This document shows positions 30,431 to 37,596 of a stretch of DNA of 38,239 nt, piece after piece. Source of the DNA: a virus; the IMG/VR virus record IMGVR_UViG_3300050014_000293, positions 1 through 38,239 of that record; one strand, given 5' to 3'. Below the pieces are notes generated by a model, which did not search any database, was not told the DNA's origin, and saw only the letters and a program-made list of their open reading frames with translations. Each line of letters opens with the position of its first letter. Position 1 is the stretch's first letter. The position numbers and the translations under genes are program-made.

Positions 30431-30640
30431 TCACCCCTCCTTGTGGGCCGGATCGTTCTTCTCGGAAAGCTCTCTGAACGTAGCCTGTAGCCGCCTGGCA
30501 AACGAATCTGAGAGCGACAGGGTAAGGCCCAAAGGGTCGGTGACATCCCACCTCAGCTCTGCCCAGTCTTCCGTATCGAAGTTTTTCATTATTTTCCGTG
30601 CTTCTTCGGGCGTGAACGGCCCGGACTCTTGCTCTGCCAC
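30431..30640 (-). CDS. Hypothetical protein, 69 aa
   Basis: I place the start at the GTG at 30640, because GGAGGG lies six bases upstream; a longer frame from 30712 overlaps the preceding micro-ORF. The product starts MAEQESGPFTPEEARKIMKN and has an acidic middle (DTEDWAELRWDVTDP) and a helical C-terminus. No family is recognised. Its stop directly abuts the ATG of the next gene. Confidence 0.6.
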   Translation of the reverse strand: MAEQESGPFTPEEARKIMKNFDTEDWAELRWDVTDPLGLTLSLSDSFARRLQATFRELSEKNDPAHKEG

Positions 30641-30641
30641 C

Positions 30642-30716
30642 TCAGCCCTCCTTGCCGTCGTATCCCGGCAACAGGCGCTTGATGCGTTCGTTCTGTTGGC
30701 GCTTGCGGGCATTCAC
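30642..30716 (-). CDS. Putative 24-aa basic peptide
   Basis: A 25-codon frame from a GTG at 30716 is preceded by a good ribosome binding site (GGAGGCGTGAC). The peptide is basic at its N-terminus (MNARKRQQNERIKRLLPGYD) and ends GKEG. It lies 1 bp after the upstream stop, and one base separates its own stop from the next start. A competing frame from an ATG at 30712 would merge this stretch into the next gene with a Ser/Ala/Cys-rich N-terminus, but that frame lacks a matching ribosome binding site. Confidence 0.45.
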   Translation of the reverse strand: MNARKRQQNERIKRLLPGYDGKEG

Positions 30717-30717
30717 G

Positions 30718-31125
30718 TCACGCCTCCATGGGGATACGAACCTTTGTTACCGAAATAATGCGGCAATCAGGGTCTAGCGGCGGAGTGGTGTCAAGAGACA
30801 ATTCCAGGATCTCAAGCTTGTCAATCACCCTGGTGTCGCCGTCAACGTGCGAATCGCGCGGAAGTTGCACCGCGCCCATGGCTCTCTGGAACTCATCCGG
30901 TATGACAAACGTGTGAATGTGCTCCGGGAGTCTTGTCTGGCTGGGCGGAGGTTGCCAGGCCTTGACCGCTTCGTATCCCGCCACGAAGCTGTCCGTCATG
31001 ATGTCTTCCAACCTCCGATATCTTGACCGGCCTTGGAGGGGATAAGTTGTCACCCACCACACGATAGTGGCCGGTGATTTGAACAGCTCAAGCGCTATTC
31101 TGGCGATCTTCCGCAGGACCTTCAC
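30718..31125 (-). CDS. Hypothetical protein, 135 aa
   Basis: The start is a GTG overlapping the upstream TGA (GTGA) with AAGGCGGTG before it. The N-terminus is basic and hydrophobic (MKVLRKIARIALELFKSPAT, then IVWWVTTYPLQ), perhaps membrane-associated. A central segment (LPEHIHTFVIPDEFQRAMGA) and a C-terminal beta region follow, the latter ending SVTKVRIPMEA. I do not recognise a family and no catalytic motif is obvious. Confidence 0.6.
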   Translation of the reverse strand: MKVLRKIARIALELFKSPATIVWWVTTYPLQGRSRYRRLEDIMTDSFVAGYEAVKAWQPPPSQTRLPEHIHTFVIPDEFQRAMGAVQLPRDSHVDGDTRVIDKLEILELSLDTTPPLDPDCRIISVTKVRIPMEA

Positions 31126-31544
31126 AGCGTCACCGCCTTGGCCGCTGTGCGTACCCGGAGAAACCACGCGTCGTCTACGGTTCGGCCGGTTTGGCAGACG
31201 TGCACCCCTGCTATTGCTGCGCAGGCCATACCAGGGCTGGCATTTACCGCATCCACCAGTTCCCGCGTCTGCTCAAGCGCGACCTCGCGACCCTTGCGAT
31301 AGTTCTGGACATGAGCATTGTCGTCAGCATCAGAAGGATGAACGGCACACCACTGGCACAAATCAGTGTCCGCTTTCTGCTGCGCCTTAAAACCGTCTCG
31401 TGACACGCGTTGCCGATAACGACGCGCCGCAGGAACCGACAACTCCACCCACTCCCCCGCCTCCGCTTCTTGGGGCTTGTAGACGACGCCCGCCTGGTCT
31501 TCCAGGAAGACGACGCGCCGCTCTAGTTCTTCAATCTTGTTCAT
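31122..31544 (-). CDS. Hypothetical protein with N-terminal coiled coil, 140 aa
   Basis: The ATG at 31544 has GGAGGGTGG upstream. The first 20 residues (MNKIEELERRVVFLEDQAGV) form a short coiled coil. The middle contains CQWCAVHPSDADDNAHVQNY, a Cys/His-rich segment that could bind metal, and the C-terminal half is helical. I recognise no family. The stop overlaps the next GTG start as GTGA. Confidence 0.65.
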   Translation of the reverse strand: MNKIEELERRVVFLEDQAGVVYKPQEAEAGEWVELSVPAARRYRQRVSRDGFKAQQKADTDLCQWCAVHPSDADDNAHVQNYRKGREVALEQTRELVDAVNASPGMACAAIAGVHVCQTGRTVDDAWFLRVRTAAKAVTL

Positions 31545-31594
31545 GCCGCCACCCTCCGTGCCCGCTGTTTCGCCTGCTGCCATTTCGCGCTCAT
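31541..31594 (-). CDS. Putative 17-aa basic peptide
   Basis: An 18-codon frame bridges the helicase and the next gene with ATGA overlaps at both ends (MSAKWQQAKQRARRVAA). The peptide is strongly basic. It contains the purine-rich site GGAGGGTGG that serves the following gene. It may be a translation-coupling leader rather than a functional peptide. Confidence 0.35.
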   Translation of the reverse strand: MSAKWQQAKQRARRVAA

Positions 31595-32835
31595 TGCATG
31601 CTCCTTTGACTCAGAAGCGTGAATGTCTGCCGTTCGCCGTCAAATACGAAATCAACCTTGCCCTGCCTGCCCATCCGAGCCTTGGCAATCACAAAAGCTC
31701 CTTCTGGTAATAGGCCTTCGCCATCCTCTGAGCGCTTGCGCCAGACGAACACAACCGCGTCCGCGTCTTGCTCGAGCGCGCCGCTGTCTCTCAGCCGCCA
31801 CAGTCCTGGCATCTTTCCGCGCTCTTCTTTGCCCGCTCGCGACAACTGCGACAAAGCCACCACAGGGATCGAGTGTTTTCTTGCCAGCATCTTGAGCGCT
31901 CGGCTGTTTTTAGTCGTTCCCTCAAGGCGTGTATCCCTGCCGATATCTAGCAGTTGGATGTAGTCCAGAATCACCAGGTCCGGCTTAACCCTGCGCACGA
32001 TCGATCCGATCTGGTTCACGTTCTCAACCGTCTCGATGCGTAGCCGATTCCATTTCTGTTGCCCCATCTGCCTGGACAAAACCGCGAAGTCTTCTTCGGC
32101 TGCGTTCTTGCGCCCGAACAGAGTTTCCGCTCTAAACCCATTTCTTTGGGCCAACCGCACGGCGAGCTCAAAAGCGCTCATCTCTAGCGACAGGAAGAGG
32201 ACGCTTTTACCGTCGTTCAGGGCGTAGTCGGTTATCTCTAGGGCCGCGGCTGTCTTACCGACGCTTGACTCGGCGGCTAGATAGGTAAGCCATCCCGGCC
32301 GTAGCCCTCTCGTGCAATACTCCACTTCGCGCCAGGGATACGAGCATGTTGCCTGGGTGGGATTCTCAGCTTCGTGGAAGACTTCTTGAAACGCCTCCGT
32401 CATGGTTTTCGCTTCCCGCGGCCTACGCTCCAGGGCGAACGTGCGTTCCTGCAACTCCGTGAGCAACTCCCCGCCGTCCATCTCGGAGTCCTGCAGCTCT
32501 TGAATCATGCCTCGTACTTTGCGTTTGAGCGACGCGTCCATAACCTCGCGAGAGTACTGCCGAGCGTTGGAGACGACGGGCGTAGTGCTCATGAGTCCCT
32601 GTAGGTAGGCTACCCCCCCCGCCGCCTCCAGTTGCCCGTTCATCTCCGCGCCTACCAACATGGGGTCGACGTGCTCACTCGCTCCCAAGCGGGAAGAGAC
32701 AACCCCCAGCGCCATCCAAATCGCCCGAAGCAGCGGAGATGAGAAATCAGACCCGAGTACGCCCTCTTCTATCGCGGCCGGCAAAGCGTAGGCAGCGGAA
32801 AGACATGCACCAAGAAGGGATTCTTCCGCGCTCAC
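31591..32835 (-). CDS. DnaB-type replicative helicase
   Basis: The product is 414 aa from the GTG at 32835, which gives a GTGA overlap with the organiser gene and has AAGGGTGG upstream; a GTG at 32844 has poor spacing. The N-terminal DnaB_N part (SAEESLLGACLSAAYALPAA) is followed by the RecA-like motor with Walker A AAESSVGKT near residues 187-195, then LFLSLEMS (H1a), a Walker B strand LVILDYIQLL, the arginine/sensor region VVALSQLSRAGKEE, and the RDSGALEQDADAVVFVWR segment. This is the hexameric 5'-3' fork helicase. Its TGA overlaps a tiny downstream frame. Confidence 0.93.
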   Translation of the reverse strand: MSAEESLLGACLSAAYALPAAIEEGVLGSDFSSPLLRAIWMALGVVSSRLGASEHVDPMLVGAEMNGQLEAAGGVAYLQGLMSTTPVVSNARQYSREVMDASLKRKVRGMIQELQDSEMDGGELLTELQERTFALERRPREAKTMTEAFQEVFHEAENPTQATCSYPWREVEYCTRGLRPGWLTYLAAESSVGKTAAALEITDYALNDGKSVLFLSLEMSAFELAVRLAQRNGFRAETLFGRKNAAEEDFAVLSRQMGQQKWNRLRIETVENVNQIGSIVRRVKPDLVILDYIQLLDIGRDTRLEGTTKNSRALKMLARKHSIPVVALSQLSRAGKEERGKMPGLWRLRDSGALEQDADAVVFVWRKRSEDGEGLLPEGAFVIAKARMGRQGKVDFVFDGERQTFTLLSQRSMQ

Positions 32836-33569
32836 GCCTGCCACCCTTCGGGCACGACGATGTCGGGGTATTGGCAGTTGGACGTATTCGCCTGATACTC
32901 ATCTTCTGGTGACGGCTTCACCCGGGAAAACCAGTTGCGCAGCGAAAGCCGATAGTTGGGTGCGCTCTTCTTCTTCGCCCACTTCGGTTCCCAGTAGTCT
33001 CGCCACTTCTCCACTTCGGTATCTGGCCGGCTTATCTTGGCCTCCCGCAGGAGTTCAAGATCCCGAGTGATGTTGAATGGATAATTGGGGACTTCACACA
33101 AGGACGACAGGGCTGTGGATTCTGCCTCGGAAATCATCCCCTTCTGCTTATGTTCTGCAAGAACATCGGGTACGGGTACGGGGTTATCCGAACTTCTCCC
33201 GATGTTCTCCCGAACTTCTCCCGAACTTCCCTTGAACGAACGGGCCTTGTTCATCCGAACTTTGGCCGATTCGCGCTCTGCGAGAACAGCGTCTCGGGAC
33301 GGGTTGTAATCCAAGTAGTCATGTATCTGGTATCCACCCTCTGCCGGTTCCCACATACCGACACGCACGAGTTCGCTGATTTGCTTTGCCGCAGGATGGC
33401 CCAGCAACCGCGCCGGTTGATGCTCAGTGATGTAACCGTCTGTGAGTTGGTTACTACACCAGCAAGACGCGAGCAGGTGAAGCCCGACACAGCGATCCAT
33501 GAGGGACGGGGCCAGCGCGCTCACCTTGGGATGGTCATAGAACTTGTCATCGAACCTTACCCAACTCAC
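32832..33569 (-). CDS. Phage replisome organiser / replication initiation protein
   Basis: The product is 245 aa. The N-terminus MSWVRFDDKFYDHPKVSALA is typical of phage replisome organisers, whose N-terminal winged helix binds the origin (pattern W-[VI]-R-[FI]-D-D-x-F-x-x-H-P-K). The wing region continues through NQLTDGYITEHQPARLLGHP. A linker of low complexity follows (GSSGEVRENIGRSSDNPVPV), then a C-terminal domain (EKWRDYWEPKWAKKKSAPNY) that would contact the helicase. The gene starts with GTG in a GTGA overlap and its 3' end overlaps the DnaB-type helicase gene, which fits a loader/organiser role. Confidence 0.75.
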   Translation of the reverse strand: MSWVRFDDKFYDHPKVSALAPSLMDRCVGLHLLASCWCSNQLTDGYITEHQPARLLGHPAAKQISELVRVGMWEPAEGGYQIHDYLDYNPSRDAVLAERESAKVRMNKARSFKGSSGEVRENIGRSSDNPVPVPDVLAEHKQKGMISEAESTALSSLCEVPNYPFNITRDLELLREAKISRPDTEVEKWRDYWEPKWAKKKSAPNYRLSLRNWFSRVKPSPEDEYQANTSNCQYPDIVVPEGWQA

Positions 33570-33646
33570 GTCTCCCCGTCACCTCCCCCGCTCCCCTCGT
33601 TGCCGGAAAGCCACTCCCTAACCTGCGATGCGGCGACTTCCGTCAT
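33566..33646 (-). CDS. Putative 26-aa peptide
   Basis: A 27-codon frame starts with ATGA over the upstream stop and ends with GTGA over the replisome-organiser start. GGGGTGAAG precedes the ATG. The peptide has a short helix (MTEVAASQVREWLSGNEG) and a Gly/acidic tail. It may simply carry ribosomes to the downstream GTG start, or it may be a functional micro-protein. It is too short to prove by composition. Confidence 0.4.
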   Translation of the reverse strand: MTEVAASQVREWLSGNEGSGGGDGET

Positions 33647-33864
33647 GGCTTCACCCCGATTTCGTACTCTTGCAGCACCGGCCGTTGACACGCTTGCATC
33701 ATGAGGGCCAATGACTCTTCGATCTCTTTGGGCTCATCAAACAACACTCGCTCGATACCGGCGTATCCGTGTTTGCTCGGCTTTCCGTCCTCGTCGTAAA
33801 AGACCTCGCGCAGCATGTAGCCGCCGGTGACATAATGCAGGATGCGATAGTTCCAGGTGGTCAT
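33643..33864 (-). CDS. Hypothetical protein, 73 aa
   Basis: The start is at the ATGA overlap (MTTWNYRILHYVTGGYMLRE). The N-terminus resembles small phage and bacterial proteins with a WNYRI-x-H beginning and an acidic loop (FYDEDGKPSKHGYAG), usually uncharacterised. The C-terminal half is helical (EEIEESLALMMQAC-like; the actual residues are KEIEESLALMMQACQRPV). No catalytic residues are evident. Confidence 0.65.
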   Translation of the reverse strand: MTTWNYRILHYVTGGYMLREVFYDEDGKPSKHGYAGIERVLFDEPKEIEESLALMMQACQRPVLQEYEIGVKP

Positions 33865-34127
33865 CCCTTCACCGCCGCGTAACGGGCAAGGGCAACACAA
33901 AGATCCGCCTCGTGGCAGACGCGACAAAACGGGATATGCTCTGGGTCGTACTTGCAGCCCCTCACGATTATCTTCGCGGCCTCAGCGACGGCTCGGAGGG
34001 CGGTCAACTCGGCTTTTGTTGCCTCCCCGGAAGCGTCTCCCTCAACGATGTATTGCTGCAGGTCAGAGCGAGCGCACAAGTCCGCGAACGAGTCCTCGGG
34101 GTGGTGGCCCTGATCCAATGGAATCAT
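33861..34127 (-). CDS. Hypothetical protein with Cys motif, 88 aa
   Basis: The ATG at 34127 has GAGGTGA upstream; a GTG one codon earlier, at 34130, would give a GTGA overlap and is equally possible. The N-terminal half is helical (ATKAELTALRAVAEAAKIIV) and the C-terminal part carries CKYDPEHIPFCRVCHEADLC, a likely zinc-binding cluster. I do not recognise a family. The stop overlaps the next gene as ATGA. Confidence 0.65.
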   Translation of the reverse strand: MIPLDQGHHPEDSFADLCARSDLQQYIVEGDASGEATKAELTALRAVAEAAKIIVRGCKYDPEHIPFCRVCHEADLCVALARYAAVKG

Positions 34128-34516
34128 CACTTCACCTCAGCGCCGGGGTTGGCAAGGGCATACATAACGGAACCGTCCGACTCTCGCGTTGCGGTTACGG
34201 TGGCTCCATATGGCAGTTCTCGTAAGGTTTGAAGCTGTATGACGACGCCGCCTCCAACCGTCTTTAGGGTCAGAGCCAAGGCGACCTGAGCGTTAGTCAT
34301 AGCCTCTCTCAGCTGCTCGCATTCCGCCCTGGCCCCGTTAAGTTGGTCATTTCGGTCATAGATGGTCTTCGCTTGTATGACCACTTCTGCCCTGGCCTCG
34401 TCCCGCTCGATGCAGAAGGTGGCCGCCGCGTCGGTGGCTGACTCGTACATCTCTATGGCCTCGGCGAGCTCGGCTTCCAAGCCGATGATGCGTTCCTGCT
34501 GCTTGATGTCGGCCAT
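34127..34516 (-). CDS. Coiled-coil hypothetical protein, 129 aa
   Basis: The start is at the TAATG overlap (MADIKQQERIIGLEAELAEA). The first roughly 90 residues are predicted coiled coil, with heptad-like Leu/Ile/Ala and many Glu/Arg (IYDRNDQLNGARAECEQLRE). A beta-like C-terminal segment follows (LPYGATVTATRESDGSVMYA). No enzyme motif is seen. The stop overlaps the next start. Confidence 0.65.
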   Translation of the reverse strand: MADIKQQERIIGLEAELAEAIEMYESATDAAATFCIERDEARAEVVIQAKTIYDRNDQLNGARAECEQLREAMTNAQVALALTLKTVGGGVVIQLQTLRELPYGATVTATRESDGSVMYALANPGAEVK

Positions 34517-34812
34517 TAGTTCTCCCCTCTGAGAGCGGCTAGACGATCCCACTCAGCCATCTGAGACTCCCTCTCCAGTTCCCCTATCCGCCCCTGCGCC
34601 TCAGCTAGCGCGTCCAGGAGGGCGCGGATGTCCTGCCAGGAATGGGCAATGAAGTCGGAGTTGGCGAATGCGTCCATTGGAAGACCCCGCCATCCGCGAG
34701 GGCACGAGGCGATATAGTGGCCGCGCTCGTCCTCTACTGTCGTGCCGTGTTTGCCGATCCACGGTCCCGCCGTAGCCTTCGCGTGACGGTTCTCAATGTC
34801 CTGAATATTCAT
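34516..34812 (-). CDS. Phage accessory protein with C-terminal coiled coil, 98 aa
   Basis: The ATG at 34812 overlaps the upstream stop as ATGA; longer frames upstream overlap the NUMOD4-like gene. The N-terminal segment NIQDIENRHAKATAGPWIG resembles small early phage proteins of the Ea22-like kind, which often start with an [RH]-x2-A-T-x-G-P-W motif. The C-terminal third (IRALLDALAEAQGRIGELER) is a likely coiled coil. The function of such proteins is unknown. The stop overlaps the next start as TAATG. Confidence 0.7.
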   Translation of the reverse strand: MNIQDIENRHAKATAGPWIGKHGTTVEDERGHYIASCPRGWRGLPMDAFANSDFIAHSWQDIRALLDALAEAQGRIGELERESQMAEWDRLAALRGEN

Positions 34813-34967
34813 TCCCCACCTTCCAGCGCGTTTCGGATCCCGCGCCAATTCGTTGTGCTCCAAATGCGTCCCTCATCGTCAGCCTCATACCCTGGAAATC
34901 CGGGGATAGGTTTCTTTGTAGCCTTCTGCCACCGCGCTTCGATTTCGGTGATGTTGGGTTCGGTCAT
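34809..34967 (-). CDS. NUMOD4-like motif peptide, 52 aa
   Basis: A 53-codon frame (including stop) is joined by ATGA overlaps at both ends, with GGGGAGAA before the start. The segment KPIPGFPGYEADDEGRIWS closely matches the NUMOD4 DNA-binding module (pattern W-x-I-x-G-[FY]-x-G-Y-x-V-S-x-x-G-R-V-x-S) usually found at the N-terminus of HNH homing endonucleases. No HNH core follows in any frame. It is either an orphan DNA-binding module kept by the phage or the remains of a decayed homing endonuclease. The assignment is by pattern only. Confidence 0.65.
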   Translation of the reverse strand: MTEPNITEIEARWQKATKKPIPGFPGYEADDEGRIWSTTNWRGIRNALEGGE

Positions 34968-35326
34968 TTCTCCCCGTCCATTTCCATAGCATCGTCAAGG
35001 CTCCTGATTACCCGGTACTCGCCCCCCGCGGCTTCCCAATCGGCTTGGTACTTGACCTGATTGGCGCTCTGCCGGCCGCGCCGGGTCTTAAGCTCAACTT
35101 GCACCACTCGCCCGTTCTTGCACATGGTCAGATCGGGCGTCCCTGGGTAGCAGCCGAGGCCTTGCAGGTTGTACGCGACCATCCAGCCCATCATCGTTAG
35201 GTATTGCTTAACCTGCTGGCGGATATCCTTTTCCAGCAGATCGGCCGGGCGCTTCTGTAGGAGCTTGCGGCCCTCTTGGATGGATAGTTTCTCGCCGGGG
35301 GCGATGCAGGGCTTGAGCGATGTCAT
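34964..35326 (-). CDS. VRR-NUC domain nuclease
   Basis: The product is 120 aa from the ATG at 35326, which overlaps the upstream stop as ATGA and has GGAGAAGGA just upstream. The VRR-NUC (PD-(D/E)XK superfamily) core is visible: GCYPGTPDLTMCKNGRVV provides the PD aspartate, and VQVELKTRRG provides the E-x-K pair. A helix (QSANQVKYQADWEAAGGEY) and a final strand follow. Phage stand-alone VRR-NUC proteins are thought to act as structure-specific or Holliday-junction nucleases in replication. The catalytic residues appear intact. Confidence 0.85.
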   Translation of the reverse strand: MTSLKPCIAPGEKLSIQEGRKLLQKRPADLLEKDIRQQVKQYLTMMGWMVAYNLQGLGCYPGTPDLTMCKNGRVVQVELKTRRGRQSANQVKYQADWEAAGGEYRVIRSLDDAMEMDGEK

Positions 35327-35499
35327 TTGTCCTTCTCCACTCGCCACAGCTTAGGGTTAGCTTGCGGCACCGTAACCTCCTGTTTTAGGCTTGGATAGTG
35401 GTCTGCGAACCAACACCAGCCTTTGTGGTCAACATGGAAATCCGGGTGGTCGGGGCACTTGGCCAAACCTTCCACCCGTGCTTTATTGTTGGCGGTCAT
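35323..35499 (-). CDS. Small Cys/His-rich protein, 58 aa
   Basis: This 59-codon frame (including stop) is joined at both ends by ATGA overlaps. It contains CPDHPDFHVDHKGWCWFADH, where two Cys and four His could bind a metal ion, followed by a short tail ending LWRVEKDK. The pattern suggests a small zinc-binding fold, but I cannot name a family. The tight overlaps and lack of alternative coding in this space support it as a real gene. Confidence 0.65.
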   Translation of the reverse strand: MTANNKARVEGLAKCPDHPDFHVDHKGWCWFADHYPSLKQEVTVPQANPKLWRVEKDK

Positions 35500-35783
35500 G
35501 GCTCAAGTCCCGTCTCAAACGACCGCTCCCACCGCTTGCTCCATTCGAAGACAGCCCAGGCAAGCGCAGCCTCGAACGACTCGCCCCGTTCGTACTCACG
35601 TTGACGGATGGTGTTCTCCAGTCGTCGGGTGATATCGTCGGGAGAGATGCCGAGGCTCATGCTCATGCTCTTGGCCTCGTGCTTGATGCGCTGCTTCTCT
35701 TGCGCGGTCTGTTCCAGCGCCCGGAGAAACCACCGGGGCGTCGTCAATGCGTTGATACCGAGCTTGGCGAAATTGACGCTCAT
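35496..35783 (-). CDS. Hypothetical helical protein, 95 aa
   Basis: The start is at the ATGA overlap (MSVNFAKLGINALTTP). The product is rich in charged, probably helical stretches (EQTAQEKQRIKHEAKSMSMS, DDITRRLENTIRQREYERG). It ends with WSKRWERSFETGLEP. No catalytic motif is visible. Its stop codon overlaps the next start as ATGA. The ribosome binding site is weak, so expression may depend on coupling to the upstream gene. Confidence 0.65.
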   Translation of the reverse strand: MSVNFAKLGINALTTPRWFLRALEQTAQEKQRIKHEAKSMSMSLGISPDDITRRLENTIRQREYERGESFEAALAWAVFEWSKRWERSFETGLEP

Positions 35784-36004
35784 GTTCCCATCACCATCTG
35801 TATCTCCCGCGCCAACTCCCCATCCCTCCGAATCGGCTCCCAAGAACTCGGCTTGGCCTCCACTTGGCCGGGGAAGTCACAGTCGCCCATATCGATGAGG
35901 GTGCCGGACGTAAGCGCCCCTGCCAGAGCACGGAACGCGCCGGCGCCTGAGCGGGCGTTGACCTGCTCTAGGAAGGAGAAGGTGGAGGCGGTGAGGGTGG
36001 TCAT
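35780..36004 (-). CDS. Hypothetical protein, 74 aa
   Basis: This frame starts at the ATGA overlap with the upstream gene, with AGGAGG 11 bases ahead. The frame also runs upstream from a GTG at 36118, but that part overlaps the preceding gene and has no ribosome binding site. The product begins MTTLTASTFSFLEQ and ends EIQMVMGT. I recognise no family. The stop again forms ATGA with the next start. Confidence 0.65.
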   Translation of the reverse strand: MTTLTASTFSFLEQVNARSGAGAFRALAGALTSGTLIDMGDCDFPGQVEAKPSSWEPIRRDGELAREIQMVMGT

Positions 36005-36222
36005 GACTTCGCGTCCTCCTGGGCTGCCTTGAACGCCGCCACTACCACGTCGTAGAAATATGCTTGGATAGCTGTCGCGTGGTCCATGATTGGCTGCACC
36101 CAGTAGTCGTGGCCCCACTGCTGCGTCTCCAGCAGTGGGGGGCGACCGTCCGCGTAATCAATGAGGCGTACACCCGCTCGAAACTGCGTCTGCTCTTGCA
36201 AAACAAAGGTCTTAGCGCCCAT
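36001..36222 (-). CDS. Hypothetical protein, 73 aa
   Basis: The ATG at 36222 is chosen over one at 36255 because a strong purine tract, GGAGGGGAG, lies just upstream of it. The product begins MGAKTFVLQEQTQFRAGVRL and includes QQWGHDYWVQPIMDHATAIQ, with several aromatic residues and an Ala-rich C-terminal helix. It has no recognisable domain or membrane segment. Its TGA stop overlaps the next ATG as ATGA, consistent with coupled translation. Confidence 0.7.
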   Translation of the reverse strand: MGAKTFVLQEQTQFRAGVRLIDYADGRPPLLETQQWGHDYWVQPIMDHATAIQAYFYDVVVAAFKAAQEDAKS

Positions 36223-36382
36223 CTCTCTCCCCTCCGTAATACCGATCCGCCTCATACGCCTCGATGCTGTAGCGGCCGCTCATCCAGTCGGGAAGGGCGT
36301 CGGCTTCCTGGGCCTCGGCTATCTCGAGGTCGATGCGGCGCTCTGCGGCTGTGAGGATGTTAGAAGGGGATATCATCGCCAT
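36212..36382 (-). CDS. Small acidic protein (hypothetical)
   Basis: This 56-codon frame begins inside the 3' end of the SSB-like gene (ATG at 36382, or a second ATG at 36376) and ends 11 bp inside the next gene. The peptide begins MAMISPSNIL, then has an amphipathic acidic helix (RRIDLEIAEAQEADALPDWM) and an aromatic/acidic tail ending YYGGERDGR. It fills the space between two well-supported genes and both junctions are overlaps typical of this operon. The ribosome binding site is weak (GTGAAG). I recognise no family. Confidence 0.5.
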   Translation of the reverse strand: MAMISPSNILTAAERRIDLEIAEAQEADALPDWMSGRYSIEAYEADRYYGGERDGR

Positions 36383-36863
36383 CGAACTTCACAGCGTTTC
36401 GATCGTCGGCAGGCGCCACCCAACCCGGCGCTGGATTGCCATCCGGCTTCCGGTGATAAGCGGCGGGTTGGTTACCCAACACCGGGAACACCCGATCGAT
36501 CTTGTAGCTCGGGTGCTCTTCCCCGTCGTTCTTGCCGACGAAGGTCCCGTCTTGGATCACGAGGATCATGGCTTCCCGGCCGAGGTAGTCGTCTGTGTTG
36601 ATCTTCGCCATGCTGCCCGGCACGTCGGCGCCCAAGGCTTCGAGCACTTGCCGGACGAAGAACGCGGCCTTGGGGCTCAGGGACGTTGTGTGTTGACTCT
36701 GGCGCCCTGCTGTCTCCGGCTCCAGACTGGTAAAGGTCCACACCCATAGCGGATAGTCGCGGCCGTCCTTCTGCTCTACCGACTCCAGCCGGGCGCGGTA
36801 GGTGCCATCCTTCAAGCGACCCGAGCCCTCGGTATTGGTGAAGTCGATTTCTGCTTTAGGCAT
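36360..36863 (-). CDS. SSB-like single-stranded DNA-binding protein
   Basis: The product is 167 aa. I chose the ATG at 36863 because AAGGAGG sits 7 bases upstream; the open frame extends further but that part overlaps the ATPase and looks non-coding. The N-terminus (MPKAEIDFTNTEG) leads into a predicted beta-rich region (KDGTYRARLESVEQKDGRD, WVWTFTSLEP), as in phage ssDNA-binding proteins next to Sak4. The C-terminus ends KFDGDDIPF, the acidic tip that SSBs use to recruit partners. The role would be to bind ssDNA during replication and annealing. I did not identify a specific family domain with certainty. Confidence 0.7.
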   Translation of the reverse strand: MPKAEIDFTNTEGSGRLKDGTYRARLESVEQKDGRDYPLWVWTFTSLEPETAGRQSQHTTSLSPKAAFFVRQVLEALGADVPGSMAKINTDDYLGREAMILVIQDGTFVGKNDGEEHPSYKIDRVFPVLGNQPAAYHRKPDGNPAPGWVAPADDRNAVKFDGDDIPF

Positions 36864-37596
36864 GTGCGGCCTCCTTGGCCTTCGTGAATTCGGGGAACAT
36901 GAAACCGTGCAGCACCTTGTAGTCGAGCGGAATAACTGGGGGCACGTGAACGCCCACGGGAACACGCATCTTGGCGCGGCGTCCCTTGGCCGCTACGGTC
37001 TGACCAAGGTATTCGAGTGCTCCATCTTCGCTGCGCTGAGGGCCTGGGCAGTAGATCACTGCATCGACCCAGCCCATGAGTTCGTCAGCCATAGTTCCGC
37101 CAGAAAGTGCCGGCCGGACCACTTGTTCGCCCTCGGTTTCCTTGGTCGCGTCAAGCGCGATGAAGAGGACGTTAAGAGGCAGATCCCGAAACGCTCGGCA
37201 CATCTTTCTGAGGGCATCAATCGCATACCCCCAATCGGATTGACTCATCAGGTCTTCATAGTCCCGCCGCTTGGCTGGAAACTTCCTTACGATGTACTCG
37301 GCGAGTTTTCGCTGTGCTTCTGTCAATGAGTCAATCGCCACGCTCTTGTATGGGTGATCTCCGGCCCTGAGATAGGCGAAGGCCTCTTGCAGGTCCTCCC
37401 AGGTGTCGATAGTCCAGACCGCAAGATTGCGATCGCGGACGGAGAGCAAACCGCTTTCGGCCGACAACAAGAGCACATCGGGGAAGGTGGCGGCGAAGGT
37501 GGTCTTCCCGCCACCGGGAGGTCCGTATGCCACCAATTTCATATAGTCTATTTGCATGTCTTTTGTGGAAAGTATCTTTGGATTAGAGGTTGTCAT
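36856..37596 (-). CDS. Sak4-like RecA-fold ATPase (phage recombination)
   Basis: This 246-aa AAA_24/RecA-fold nucleotide-binding protein has a Walker A motif, GPPGGGKTT, at residues 25-33 and a Walker B strand, SVAIDS, at residues 85-90. Length and order match phage Sak4 proteins, which promote single-strand annealing together with an SSB. The next gene encodes an SSB-like protein and an exonuclease-like gene lies upstream, which is the usual Sak4 context. The stop codon overlaps the downstream ATG by 8 bp. Activity as an annealase is inferred from family and context. Confidence 0.8.
   Translation of the reverse strand: MTTSNPKILSTKDMQIDYMKLVAYGPPGGGKTTFAATFPDVLLLSAESGLLSVRDRNLAVWTIDTWEDLQEAFAYLRAGDHPYKSVAIDSLTEAQRKLAEYIVRKFPAKRRDYEDLMSQSDWGYAIDALRKMCRAFRDLPLNVLFIALDATKETEGEQVVRPALSGGTMADELMGWVDAVIYCPGPQRSEDGALEYLGQTVAAKGRRAKMRVPVGVHVPPVIPLDYKVLHGFMFPEFTKAKEAAHA

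Noticed and set aside
36223-36255. Longer start (ATG at 36255) for the 73-aa gene
   Set aside because: The strong GGAGGGGAG site lies between the two ATGs and serves the downstream one at 36222.
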